From an uncultured Oscillospiraceae bacterium (GTDB lineage: Bacteria; Bacillota; Clostridia; Oscillospirales; Oscillospiraceae), in assembly GCA_910588455.1 (NCBI GenBank), contig CAJUPG010000017.1, positions 1 to 30,412 on the forward strand: 30,412 nt of DNA. The letters run 5' to 3'. Of this stretch, positions 6,434-13,241 are shown one piece after another. Numbering within the stretch: position 1 is the first letter of the stretch; each line of letters opens with the position of its first letter. Below the pieces are notes generated by a model, which searched no databases, was not told the origin of the DNA, and saw only the letters and a program-made list of their open reading frames with translations. Both the position numbers and the translations under genes were made by a program.

Positions 6434-6742
6434 TTAGAACTCCACCTTGCCGCCCTCGCCGTCGTTGACCACATAGTAGGCTGCGCCGTCCTCAGGCTTG
6501 ACGTAGATTTTCAGGGACTTGATGGCCTCGCCGGTCCAGGCATTCTGGATGGAGGCAGCCAGCTGCTCCAGGTCCACCTGCTTACCCTGATACTCCACAA
6601 AAGCGGCCACGCTGGGCTTTGTCTTGCGGGTAACGGTGCGCTTGATGGCGTCGGCGGGGGTTTTAGCGGCACGCTTGGTCTTGGGAGCGGCCTCCGGCTT
6701 GGAGGCGGCTTCAGCCTCAGGGGCTTTTTTCGGTCTGGGCAT
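6434..6742 (-). CDS. DUF6465 family protein (102 aa)
   Basis: An alanine/lysine-rich, histone-like N-terminal tail (MPRPKKAPEAEAASKPEAAPKTKRAAK, about 1-45) precedes a small alpha/beta domain: SVAAFVEYQGKQVDLEQLAASIQNAWTGE followed by the strands KSLKIYVKPEDGAAYYVVN, ending in KVEF. This architecture and the domain match DUF6465 proteins of Clostridia. Function is unknown; the basic tail suggests nucleic-acid contact (inference). The ATG at 6742 has aaggag 10 bases upstream on the minus strand, and a promoter at 6814-6843. No convincing terminator follows the stop. Confidence 0.8.
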   Translation of the reverse strand: MPRPKKAPEAEAASKPEAAPKTKRAAKTPADAIKRTVTRKTKPSVAAFVEYQGKQVDLEQLAASIQNAWTGEAIKSLKIYVKPEDGAAYYVVNDGEGGKVEF

Positions 6743-6813
6743 TGTTTTTACAACTCCTTACTCGTATCCAAATGGAATGATTTGTTGGGATAATTAGAAT
6801 CTTTCTCTATTTT

Positions 6814-6843
6814 ATCATAATATTTCGAAAATCATATAGGCAA
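6814..6843 (-). promoter_or_regulatory. Promoter of the DUF6465 gene
   Basis: On the minus strand TTGCCT (6838-6843), an 18-base spacer and TATGAT (6814-6819). It sits in an A/T-rich part of the 277-base intergenic region 6743-7019, about 70 bases before the start codon. Confidence 0.6.
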
Positions 6844-6932
6844 TCTTCCTATTCTTCTGAAATATTTTACGATTCCTTTGCTATTCTGACCAGTTTTGGG
6901 TGTTTTTAACGCCCCTGACCGGGGGATAACCC

Positions 6933-6961
6933 TTGCGGCGGCTGGCGTCTTCTGTTATAAT
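6933..6961 (+). promoter_or_regulatory. Sigma-A promoter of the GH25 lysozyme gene
   Basis: TTGCGG (6933-6938), a 17-base spacer and TATAAT (6956-6961), 59 bases before the ATG at 7020. Confidence 0.75.
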
Positions 6962-7019
6962 GGACTCGTCCGGACACGACAAGTTTCGGTCGATTATCCC
7001 ATGACAGGAGAGCGTTGTT

Positions 7020-7943
7020 ATGAATGAACTTTACACGCCGCCGGAGCGGGGAAGCCGCCCAAACGACGCCGGGCCCTGGGGAAAAGCCGCTTTGGGCGTG
7101 GCCCTTCTGGCGCTGCTTTTAGCCGCCGCTGCGCTGTATTTTGCGCTGCCCCGGCCGGAGCGGTCGGAGCCGGAGCCGGAACCGGCCCCGTCCCCTGGAA
7201 TCATCCTCTACCGGGGCCAGGAGCTGCCGGTTCTGGAGGGAGTGGCCGTCAATGTCTATGAGGCCGCTGATTTCGTGCAGGAGGCCAACGGCTGGCTGTC
7301 CTATGAGAAGGAAGGGCGGAAGGCCGCCGTGGGAATTGACGTGTCCTTTTACCAGGGGGACGTGGACTGGCAGCAGGTGGCCGGCGCCGGGGTGGAGTTC
7401 GCTGTGATCCGCCTGGGCTACCGGGGCTACTCCAAGGGCGTGCTCCAGATGGACAGCAAATTTGAACAGAACATACAGGGCGCTCTGGACGCGGGGCTGG
7501 ACGTGGGGGTCTATTTCTTCTCCCAGGCCGTGAACACCTGGGAGGCGGAGGAGGAGGCTGAGTTTGTCCTCCAGGCCCTGGAGCCCTACCCCGTAAAGGG
7601 CCCGGTGGTCTTTGACTGGGAGTTCATCTCCGGCGGGGAGGACGTGCGCACCGCCGGAGTGGAGGGCACCGCCCTGACCCGGTGCGCCGGTGTGTTCTGC
7701 GATATGATTCAGGCGGAGGGCTATCAGCCCATGCTCTACTTCAACCAGGACCTGGGCTATCTGTACTACGACCTGGCCGCCCTGGATCAGTATCCCTTCT
7801 GGCTGGCCCAGTATGCCGCCGCGCCCACATTTTATTATGACTTTGCCATGTGGCAGTACAGCCACACCGGAAAGGTCCCGGGCATTGAGGGGGACGTGGA
7901 TTTGAATCTGGCGTTTCCGGCCGCGGAGGGGGAGACGGATTAA
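7020..7943 (+). CDS. Membrane-anchored GH25 lysozyme-like muramidase
   Basis: A 307-residue protein with a short cytosolic N-terminus, a TM anchor (about 21-43, WGKAALGVALLALLLAAAALYF), a Pro/Glu-rich linker (PERSEPEPEPAPSP) and a glycoside hydrolase family 25 domain (about 103-300). The family's catalytic signatures are present: GIDVSFYQG with Asp107, YFFSQA, and VFDWEF with Asp199 and Glu201. The domain ends DFAMWQYS...GIEGDVDLNLAF, as in Cellosyl/Lyc-type enzymes. GH25 enzymes cleave the beta-1,4 bond between MurNAc and GlcNAc, so this is likely a cell-wall remodelling enzyme held outside the membrane. The ATG at 7020 has an aggag site about 9 bases upstream. The gene has its own promoter and terminator. 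Confidence 0.92.
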   Translation: MNELYTPPERGSRPNDAGPWGKAALGVALLALLLAAAALYFALPRPERSEPEPEPAPSPGIILYRGQELPVLEGVAVNVYEAADFVQEANGWLSYEKEGRKAAVGIDVSFYQGDVDWQQVAGAGVEFAVIRLGYRGYSKGVLQMDSKFEQNIQGALDAGLDVGVYFFSQAVNTWEAEEEAEFVLQALEPYPVKGPVVFDWEFISGGEDVRTAGVEGTALTRCAGVFCDMIQAEGYQPMLYFNQDLGYLYYDLAALDQYPFWLAQYAAAPTFYYDFAMWQYSHTGKVPGIEGDVDLNLAFPAAEGETD

Positions 7944-7951
7944 AGAACGGT

Positions 7952-7998
7952 AAAACCGGCGCTGTGTTTCAGAGGAAACCGGCGCCGGTTTTTCTTTT
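7952..7998 (+). terminator. Terminator of the GH25 gene
   Basis: aaaaccggcgc (7952-7962) pairs with gcgccggtttt (7982-7992), with a 19-base loop, followed by a T-rich run. Confidence 0.8.
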
Positions 7999-8032
7999 CC
8001 GTTAAGATACCGCAAAAAGGTCCTGTTCCAGT

Positions 8033-8062
8033 TTGACACCTCCCTTCTCTGTCCGGTATAAT
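8033..8062 (+). promoter_or_regulatory. Sigma-A promoter of the DUF1538-PII operon
   Basis: TTGACA (8033-8038), an 18-base spacer and TATAAT (8057-8062). Both hexamers are perfect; the TTG start at 8096 follows 33 bases later. Confidence 0.88.
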
Positions 8063-8095
8063 AAACAAAATATCCCAATGACAGGAGGGGTCCCC

Positions 8096-9622
8096 TTGCG
8101 TTTTCGCCTGAATAAACAGCTTGTGGAAAAGATCCGGGAATCCATGGCCTCGGTGCTGCCCATCACGGCCATTGTGTTCCTGTTGTCCGTCACCGTGGCC
8201 CCCCTGGAAACCGGCCCCGTGGTCCTGTTTCTGTTCGGCGCGATCCTGCTGGTGGTGGGTATGGGCCTGTTTACCCTGGGCGTGGATATGTCCATGATTC
8301 CCATGGGGCAGGGCATTGGCCGCACCCTGAGCAAATCCAAGGGACTGCTGACTCCTCTGGCGGTGTTTTTCGTGCTGGGCCTGCTGACCACCATGGCGGA
8401 GCCCGACTTGCAGGTGCTGGCCGGGCAGATGCCCGCCATCGGCAACACCACCCTGATCCTCACCGTGGCCGGAGGCGTGGGCCTGTTTCTGGTGGTGGCC
8501 ACCCTGCGTACCCGGCTGGGGTTCCCGCTGCGCCGGCTGCTGCTGGTTTTTTACGCGGCGGTGTTTATTCTGGCCTTCCTGGCCCCTGTGGACTTTATCC
8601 CCGTGTCCTTCGACGCGGGCGGCGTGACTACCGGGCCCATTACGGTGCCCTTCCTCATGTCCCTGGGCCTGGGTGTGGCCTCCGTGCGTAAGGACAAGGA
8701 CGCCTCCAGCGACAGCTTCGGCCTGATCTCCCTGTGCAGCATCGGCCCCATTTTGATGGTCCTGCTGCTGGGGGTGCTCCTGAAGCCGGAGACCGCCCAG
8801 CAGGCCGGGGAGGCCATCCCGGAGGTCCGCACCACCTTTGACGCGGCGCTGGCCTTTCTGACGGGCTTTCCGGAATATCTCGTGGAAGTGGCCCGGGCCC
8901 TGCTGCCCATCCTGGGGCTGTTTGTGCTCTATCAGCTGATTACCCGCCGGTTCCACCGGACGGAAATTTTCCGGATCTGCACCGGTCTGGCCTATACATA
9001 TCTGGGTCTGGTGCTGTTTTTGTGCGGCGTCAACGTGGGCTTTATGCCTGCCGGCCAGCTGCTGGGGGCCGCCATCGCCTCCGGGGCCCATCAGTGGCTG
9101 CTGATCCCCATCGGTATGCTCATCGGCTACTACATCGTCAAGGCCGAGCCCGCCGTGACGGTGCTGAATAAGCAGGTGGAAGAAATCTCCAACGGCTCCA
9201 TCTCCCAGCAGAGTATGGCTCTGGCCATGTCCGTGGGGGTGTGCGTCTCGGTGGGGCTGGCCATGCTCCGGGTGCTGACGGGGATCAATATTCTCTTCCT
9301 GCTCATTCCCGGTTACGCCATCGCCCTGGGCTTGACCTTCTTTGTTCCGTCTATGTTTACCGGCGTGGCTTTCGACTCCGGCGGCGTGGCCTCCGGGCCC
9401 ATGACCGCCACCTTCCTGCTCCCCTTTGCCATGGGGGCCTGCACCGCCCTGGGAGGAAATATTATGACCGACGCCTTCGGCATTGTGGCGATGGTGGCTA
9501 TGACCCCTCTGGTGACCATCCAGGTGATGGGTCTGGGCAGCCGGGTGGCCCACCAGCTGGCCCTGCGCCGGATGCGGGTGCGCCTGGAGCGGGTGGACGA
9601 CGTGATGGTCTATTTCGACTGA
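8096..9622 (+). CDS. DUF1538 polytopic membrane protein, two tandem repeats
   Basis: A 508-residue, very hydrophobic protein with about 12 predicted helices, matching DUF1538. It is an internal duplication with a period of about 250 residues: LFTLGVDMSMIPMG (58-71) matches LFLCGVNVGFMPAG (307-320), AEPDLQVL (101-108) matches AEPAVTVL (350-357), and FDAGGVTTGPITVPF (172-186) matches FDSGGVASGPMTATF (426-440). The FD(A/S)GGV..GP signature in both halves suggests a pseudo-symmetric transporter core; the substrate is unknown. The TTG at 8096 is chosen because aggagggg lies about 5 bases upstream; an in-frame ATG at 8078 lacks a ribosome site. The PII-like gene follows after 16 bases. Confidence 0.88.
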   Translation: MRFRLNKQLVEKIRESMASVLPITAIVFLLSVTVAPLETGPVVLFLFGAILLVVGMGLFTLGVDMSMIPMGQGIGRTLSKSKGLLTPLAVFFVLGLLTTMAEPDLQVLAGQMPAIGNTTLILTVAGGVGLFLVVATLRTRLGFPLRRLLLVFYAAVFILAFLAPVDFIPVSFDAGGVTTGPITVPFLMSLGLGVASVRKDKDASSDSFGLISLCSIGPILMVLLLGVLLKPETAQQAGEAIPEVRTTFDAALAFLTGFPEYLVEVARALLPILGLFVLYQLITRRFHRTEIFRICTGLAYTYLGLVLFLCGVNVGFMPAGQLLGAAIASGAHQWLLIPIGMLIGYYIVKAEPAVTVLNKQVEEISNGSISQQSMALAMSVGVCVSVGLAMLRVLTGINILFLLIPGYAIALGLTFFVPSMFTGVAFDSGGVASGPMTATFLLPFAMGACTALGGNIMTDAFGIVAMVAMTPLVTIQVMGLGSRVAHQLALRRMRVRLERVDDVMVYFD

Positions 9623-9638
9623 GAAAGGAGGCTCCCCT

Positions 9639-10319
9639 ATGCCGGAACCCATTAAGCTGCTGATCTCCATTGTGGAGCGCGGCCGGGGCAGCGCCCTGAT
9701 GAAGCTGTACACAGGGCGGCAGGTATTTCTCCATTGCCAGTGTCCCGGCACCGGTACCGCCACCTCGGATATTTTAAACATTCTGGGTCTGGGCTCCAGC
9801 GAAAAGGACGTGGTCCTCAGCTGGGCCGCCGCCGGGGCCGCCGAGCGGCTGCTCACCGACCTGGACGCGGATTTGCGCGGGGCCGCCAAAACCACGGGGA
9901 TTGTATTTATGCTGCCCCTGACCGGCATCAACAACCTGGTGGCCTCCATGATCCAGTATAAAACCGACCCGGTGAAGCCGGAGAAGCCGGAAAAGAAGGG
10001 GGAGGAAAAGATGGAACAAAGCGACAGCAGTTTGATTTTAGTGGTGTGCAACCGGGGATGCACCGATGCGGTGATGGCCACCGCCAAGGCCGCCGGCGCC
10101 CGGGGCGGCACGACCATCCGGGCTCGCTGGACGGGCATTGAGGACCTGGAGAGCGCCTACGACCTGTCTCTCCACGCGGAAAAGGAGATTCTGGCCATCG
10201 TGGCCCGCAGCGAGATCCGGAACGACTTGATGCAGGCCATCAACGAGCACCACGGCCTGCGCACCGAGTCCCAGGCTATGATTTTGTCCATGGGAATCGA
10301 CCGCATTGTACATTTGTAA
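9639..10319 (+). CDS. Tandem PII-like regulatory protein
   Basis: A 226-residue protein made of two PII-like halves. The first (about 1-110) has KLLISIVERGRGSALMKLY, CPGTGTATSDILNILGLGSSEKDVVLSWA and the closing GIVFMLPLTGINN. After a Lys/Glu/Pro linker (112-124) the second half (about 130-226) starts LILVVCNRGCTDAVMATAKAAGARGGTTIRAR, the typical PII strand, helix and glycine turn, and ends QAMILSMGIDRIVHL. PII proteins are usually about 112 residues and trimeric, so the fused form is a pseudo-double. The canonical T-loop uridylylation Tyr context (RGxxxxYRG) is absent. It lies 16 bases after a DUF1538 membrane protein, so probably senses a metabolite or nucleotide and controls that protein. 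RBS gaaaggagg lies just before the ATG. Confidence 0.85.
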   Translation: MPEPIKLLISIVERGRGSALMKLYTGRQVFLHCQCPGTGTATSDILNILGLGSSEKDVVLSWAAAGAAERLLTDLDADLRGAAKTTGIVFMLPLTGINNLVASMIQYKTDPVKPEKPEKKGEEKMEQSDSSLILVVCNRGCTDAVMATAKAAGARGGTTIRARWTGIEDLESAYDLSLHAEKEILAIVARSEIRNDLMQAINEHHGLRTESQAMILSMGIDRIVHL

Positions 10320-10341
10320 CAAAGAAATAATATTTCACCTC

Positions 10342-10370
10342 TTTACACGGCGGATTTTTTAGAGTAAACT
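10342..10370 (+). promoter_or_regulatory. Promoter of ireB
   Basis: TTTACA (10342-10347), a 17-base spacer and TAAACT (10365-10370), 42 bases before the ireB ATG. Confidence 0.7.
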
Positions 10371-10412
10371 ATACGCAGGACCCAAACGCAAGCCATTGGA
10401 GGTGTTTCCATT

Positions 10413-10664
10413 ATGGAAGAACTGGACTTCACCCGAAAGTTCAAGCTGGGAGATCAGCGGGATCTGGAGATCAAGACCATCCTGACGACGGTGTATCAGG
10501 CCCTTCAGGAAAAGGGCTATAACCCGGTCAACCAGATCGTGGGCTATATCCTCTCCGAAGATCCCACTTATATCACCAACCACAACAGCGCCCGGGCCAT
10601 GATCCGCAAGGTGGACCGGGACGAGCTGCTGCAAACACTGGTCAAGTATTATCTCACCCACTGA
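10413..10664 (+). CDS. ireB: IreB family regulatory phosphoprotein (UPF0297)
   Basis: An 83-residue protein with the whole UPF0297/IreB pattern: FTRKFKLGDQ, then LTTVYQALQEKGYNPVNQIVGYILSEDPTYI and the closing NSARAMIRKVDRDELLQTLVKYYL. In Enterococcus IreB is a substrate of the Ser/Thr kinase IreK and negatively regulates cephalosporin resistance; Thr7 here is in the position of the phosphorylated N-terminal threonines. The usual alaS-ireB-ruvX context is not seen; instead a DUF523 gene follows after 78 bases. The start has ggaggtg 11 bases upstream. Confidence 0.95.
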   Translation: MEELDFTRKFKLGDQRDLEIKTILTTVYQALQEKGYNPVNQIVGYILSEDPTYITNHNSARAMIRKVDRDELLQTLVKYYLTH

Positions 10665-10686
10665 TGGGTCCCAAATATGTGCCCGT

Positions 10687-10711
10687 GATCCGCTGTCTGA
10701 GGCAGCGGGTC
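10687..10711 (+). terminator. Weak hairpin after ireB
   Basis: gatccgctg (10687-10695) pairs with cagcgggtc (10703-10711) with one G-U pair; the following cgggcctttct is only slightly T-rich. A weak terminator or attenuator before the DUF523 gene. Confidence 0.35.
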
Positions 10712-10742
10712 CGGGCCTTTCTGGCATAAAGGGGGAATACCT

Positions 10743-11177
10743 GTGACAATTTTGGTCAGCCGCTGTCTGTTGGGGGAGCCCTGCCGCTACGACGGCCAGT
10801 CCCGGCCGCTGGCGGAGCTGGAGGCGCTGCGCCAGGCGGGACACACGCTGGTCCCCGTGTGTCCGGAGGTGCTGGGAGGGCTGCCTGTCCCCCGTGCCCC
10901 GGCGGAGCTTCAGCCCGATGGCCGGGTGCGCTGCGCCGACGGGCAGGACGTTACCGAGGCATACCGTCTGGGGGCGGAACGGGCCCTGGAGCTGGCCCGC
11001 AAGGCCGGCTGTCAGGCGGCGCTTTTGAAGGAAAACTCCCCCTCCTGCGGATTTGGGCGGATTTACAGCGGGGATTTCTCCAAAACCCTGATCTCCGGCT
11101 CCGGCGTGGCCGCACGGCTGCTGGCGGAGCATGGGATTCCCATCTATGGGGAGTCCCGGCTGGACTGCCTGCTTTAA
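10743..11177 (+). CDS. DUF523 family protein
   Basis: A 144-residue protein with the DUF523 signatures: N-terminal VSRCLLGEPCRYDG (about 5-18), VCPEVLGGLPVPRAPAEL, and KENSPSCGFGRIYSG (about 97-111), with conserved cysteines in all three segments that probably form a metal or Fe-S site (inference from conservation). The activity of this stand-alone domain is not established; the C-terminal GSGVAARLLAEHGIPIYGE is also typical. The start is GTG at 10743, preceded by aaaggggg about 8 bases upstream. It is followed after 33 bases by the GDPD-like gene. Confidence 0.88.
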   Translation: MTILVSRCLLGEPCRYDGQSRPLAELEALRQAGHTLVPVCPEVLGGLPVPRAPAELQPDGRVRCADGQDVTEAYRLGAERALELARKAGCQAALLKENSPSCGFGRIYSGDFSKTLISGSGVAARLLAEHGIPIYGESRLDCLL

Positions 11178-11210
11178 TATTATCCCGAACTGCAAAGGAG
11201 TGCCCGTATC

Positions 11211-12005
11211 ATGCTGCGCCATCCACTCACCTGTCTTGCCGCCATTCCCCTGTCCCTGCTGTTTTCCCTGGGCATCCTCTTGGCCAGCCTGGAGGCCGAC
11301 CCGGTGCCCCCTCTCATTATCCACGCCGCCGGACGGGTGGATGGCATTTCCGGCACCAACAGTCTGGAGGCCCTGGAGGAGACCTACGCCGCCGGAGGCC
11401 GGGCCATTGAAATCGACTTTGACTGGACCTCCGACGGAGAATTGGTGTGCATCCACGATTTCACCGACCGCTTCACCCCCCTGCTGCATGGGGAGCCCTG
11501 CACCCTGGAAGAATTTTTGAATATCCGCTACCTGAACCGCTACACCCCTATGACTGCCCGGGACCTGCTGGACTGGCTGTCCCGTCATACGGATGTGATT
11601 TTGATTACCGACTTTAAAAGCGGCAACGTGGACGGGCTGGAGACGCTGGCCTGGATGGCCCAGGATTACCCGAACCTTCAGAGCCGGATTTATCCCCAGA
11701 TTTACCACCAGGAGGAGTATTGGCCCGTGCGGGGGCTGGGCTACCGGAATATTATCTACACCCTGTACGCAGAGCACTACGACATCCGCAGGGATGCGGC
11801 GGGGATCACCGCCTTTGCCCAGAGCCACCCGCTGGCCGCCGTTACGGTTCCCATGGCCATTGTGGACCAACAGGGGCAGAGCTATGTGGATACCATCAAT
11901 GAGGCCGACATCCCTCTGTATATCCATACGGTAAACGGCATTCAGGACATCCGGAAGTATCAGGCAATGGGGATTTATGGCGTGTATACGGATTATCCCC
12001 GGTGA
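11211..12005 (+). CDS. Exported glycerophosphodiester phosphodiesterase-like protein
   Basis: A 264-residue protein with an N-terminal hydrophobic signal or anchor (about 7-26) and a GDPD TIM-barrel. Catalytic and metal positions are recognisable: His38 in IIHAAG (usually HRG), Glu67 and Asp69 in AIEIDFDWTSDG, and His82 in CIHD. Later segments VILITDFKSGN, SRIYPQIYH and the C-terminal YIHTVNGIQDIRKYQAMGIYGVYTDYP complete the fold. GDPDs hydrolyse glycerophosphodiesters to glycerol-3-phosphate and an alcohol; an extracellular form could act on deacylated lipids or teichoic-type polymers, but the substrate is not known. The ATG at 11211 follows aaaggag. A strong terminator closes the gene. Confidence 0.87.
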   Translation: MLRHPLTCLAAIPLSLLFSLGILLASLEADPVPPLIIHAAGRVDGISGTNSLEALEETYAAGGRAIEIDFDWTSDGELVCIHDFTDRFTPLLHGEPCTLEEFLNIRYLNRYTPMTARDLLDWLSRHTDVILITDFKSGNVDGLETLAWMAQDYPNLQSRIYPQIYHQEEYWPVRGLGYRNIIYTLYAEHYDIRRDAAGITAFAQSHPLAAVTVPMAIVDQQGQSYVDTINEADIPLYIHTVNGIQDIRKYQAMGIYGVYTDYPR

Positions 12006-12007
12006 GC

Positions 12008-12046
12008 AAAAAAAACCGCTGTGGTTGTTCCACAGCGGTTTTTTTT
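12008..12046. terminator. Bidirectional terminator between convergent genes
   Basis: ccgctgtgg (12016-12024) pairs with ccacagcgg (12030-12038), loop ttgtt, flanked by A8 and T8 tracts. It lies between the GDPD gene (+) and the SH3b gene (-). Confidence 0.95.
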
Positions 12047-12048
12047 GT

Positions 12049-13050
12049 TTAGCTGGCGGCGCGGACGTAATCGCTGCGCACATAGCCGGTGGTGATGGCC
12101 CCGCCGGAGGCCCGGAAGGTGATCTGAATCCATCCGTCGCCGGCGTCGGACTGGAAGGTCAGGGGGTCGCCGTTGAGCACCGAGGCGATGGCCGAATAGC
12201 TGGTGCCGGGGCCGGAGCGGACATTCAGGCCGCTTCCGGCGTTGATGACTGTGAGCTGGGCCCCCTGGCGGTAGGAGGAGCTTGTGGTGGGAGGCGGCGT
12301 TGTGGTCCCCGGGCTGGTGGTGGCGGGGGGCGTTGTGGTCGTGCCGCTGGGCCCGCTGGAGTAGATTACAAAGTCCTTGGAGACATAGCCCGTCTGCTGC
12401 TTGCCGCCGCCGGTGGAGAAGGTCACTTTATAGAAGTTGTTCCCCGCGTCCTCCACCACGGTGAGCTTCTCGCCGTTGCTCGTACTGGCCACCGTGCCGT
12501 AGTTGGTGCCGGGGCCGGAGCGGATATTCAGGCCGCCGCTGGCGCCGGTGACCTCTACCACCGTGCCGGGGCCGATCTGGCCGGAGGGGGTTGTGGTATC
12601 CCCGCCGGGGACGGTGGTGGTCCCGGACAGGTCGGGCAGGGGAGGCACCTGGATGGGGAAATCCTTGCTGACGGTGCCGCTGGTGCCGCCGGGGGTGGTC
12701 GAACTGGAGCTGCTGGAGACGGCGCTGGAGGTACTGCTGGAGCTGGAGGTAGTGCTGGAGCTGGAGCCGGGTTTCCGGGGGCTGAGCAGGGGGGCCACGG
12801 CCCGGAACACAATCACCATGGCGGCGATAATCAAAATCAGGGAGATAACCAGTCCGGCCACCTGGAGGGGATTCACCCCGCCCCGGCGGCTGCCGCCGGC
12901 CACCCGCCGGCCGCTGGGGGCGGGACGGCTGCCCCGGCCGGGCCGCTCGTCGCAGAAGGGGCAGCGCTTATAGGTAACCGAATAATCTTCACCGCAGTTT
13001 TCACAGCGGATTACTTCATTTCTTCTGGGGGGTGCCTGTTTAGAAGCCAT
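12049..13050 (-). CDS. Zinc-ribbon, single-TM, double SH3b domain protein
   Basis: A 333-residue protein. A cytosolic zinc ribbon with Cys16, Cys19, Cys30 and Cys33 (CENCGEDYSVTYKRCPFC) precedes a basic segment, a TM helix (about 62-86), a serine-rich extracellular linker (96-122), then two bacterial SH3 domains at about 163-229 and 264-331. Each has the LNIRSGPGT/LNVRSGPGT signature and ends in GYVSKDFV/GYVRSDYV. A Thr/Pro-rich linker (235-258) separates them. SH3b domains usually bind peptidoglycan, so the protein may link a cytosolic metal or nucleic-acid-binding head to the wall. No catalytic domain is present. The ATG at 13050 has ggaggaa 7 bases upstream; promoter at 13088-13116. Confidence 0.88.
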   Translation of the reverse strand: MASKQAPPRRNEVIRCENCGEDYSVTYKRCPFCDERPGRGSRPAPSGRRVAGGSRRGGVNPLQVAGLVISLILIIAAMVIVFRAVAPLLSPRKPGSSSSTTSSSSSTSSAVSSSSSSTTPGGTSGTVSKDFPIQVPPLPDLSGTTTVPGGDTTTPSGQIGPGTVVEVTGASGGLNIRSGPGTNYGTVASTSNGEKLTVVEDAGNNFYKVTFSTGGGKQQTGYVSKDFVIYSSGPSGTTTTPPATTSPGTTTPPPTTSSSYRQGAQLTVINAGSGLNVRSGPGTSYSAIASVLNGDPLTFQSDAGDGWIQITFRASGGAITTGYVRSDYVRAAS

Positions 13051-13087
13051 AGATGTGTTCCTCCATTATTTTTACAGTATGCTCTAC

Positions 13088-13116
13088 ATTGTACCCCGAT
13101 TTTCCCTTCCCGTCAA
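13088..13116 (-). promoter_or_regulatory. Sigma-A promoter of the SH3b gene
   Basis: On the minus strand TTGACG (13111-13116), a 17-base spacer and TACAAT (13088-13093), 37 bases before the start codon. Confidence 0.8.
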
Positions 13117-13175
13117 CGGAAAATCTCGAAATAATTGTTTTTCGGCGTTTTTTATGTAGACTACCCTCCTTTTTC

Positions 13176-13204
13176 TTGACCCCTCCGGATTTTTCTTCTA
13201 TAAT
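13176..13204 (+). promoter_or_regulatory. Sigma-A promoter of the AAA-cupin-mtaB operon
   Basis: TTGACC (13176-13181), a 17-base spacer and TATAAT (13199-13204), 37 bases before the ATG at 13242. Confidence 0.87.
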
Positions 13205-13241
13205 GAAAGAAACAAATCTGCATCGACCGGAGGAGAGGCCC

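Noticed and set aside
7940..10138. A 732-codon open frame on the minus strand opposite the DUF1538 and PII-like genes
   Set aside because: It is antisense to two well-supported genes and reads as His/Gln/Gly-rich low complexity, the usual shadow of high-GC codon use; no domain is recognisable.
10359..12083. A 574-codon minus-strand open frame opposite ireB, DUF523 and GDPD genes
   Set aside because: It crosses promoters and terminators of three supported genes and shows no family motif.
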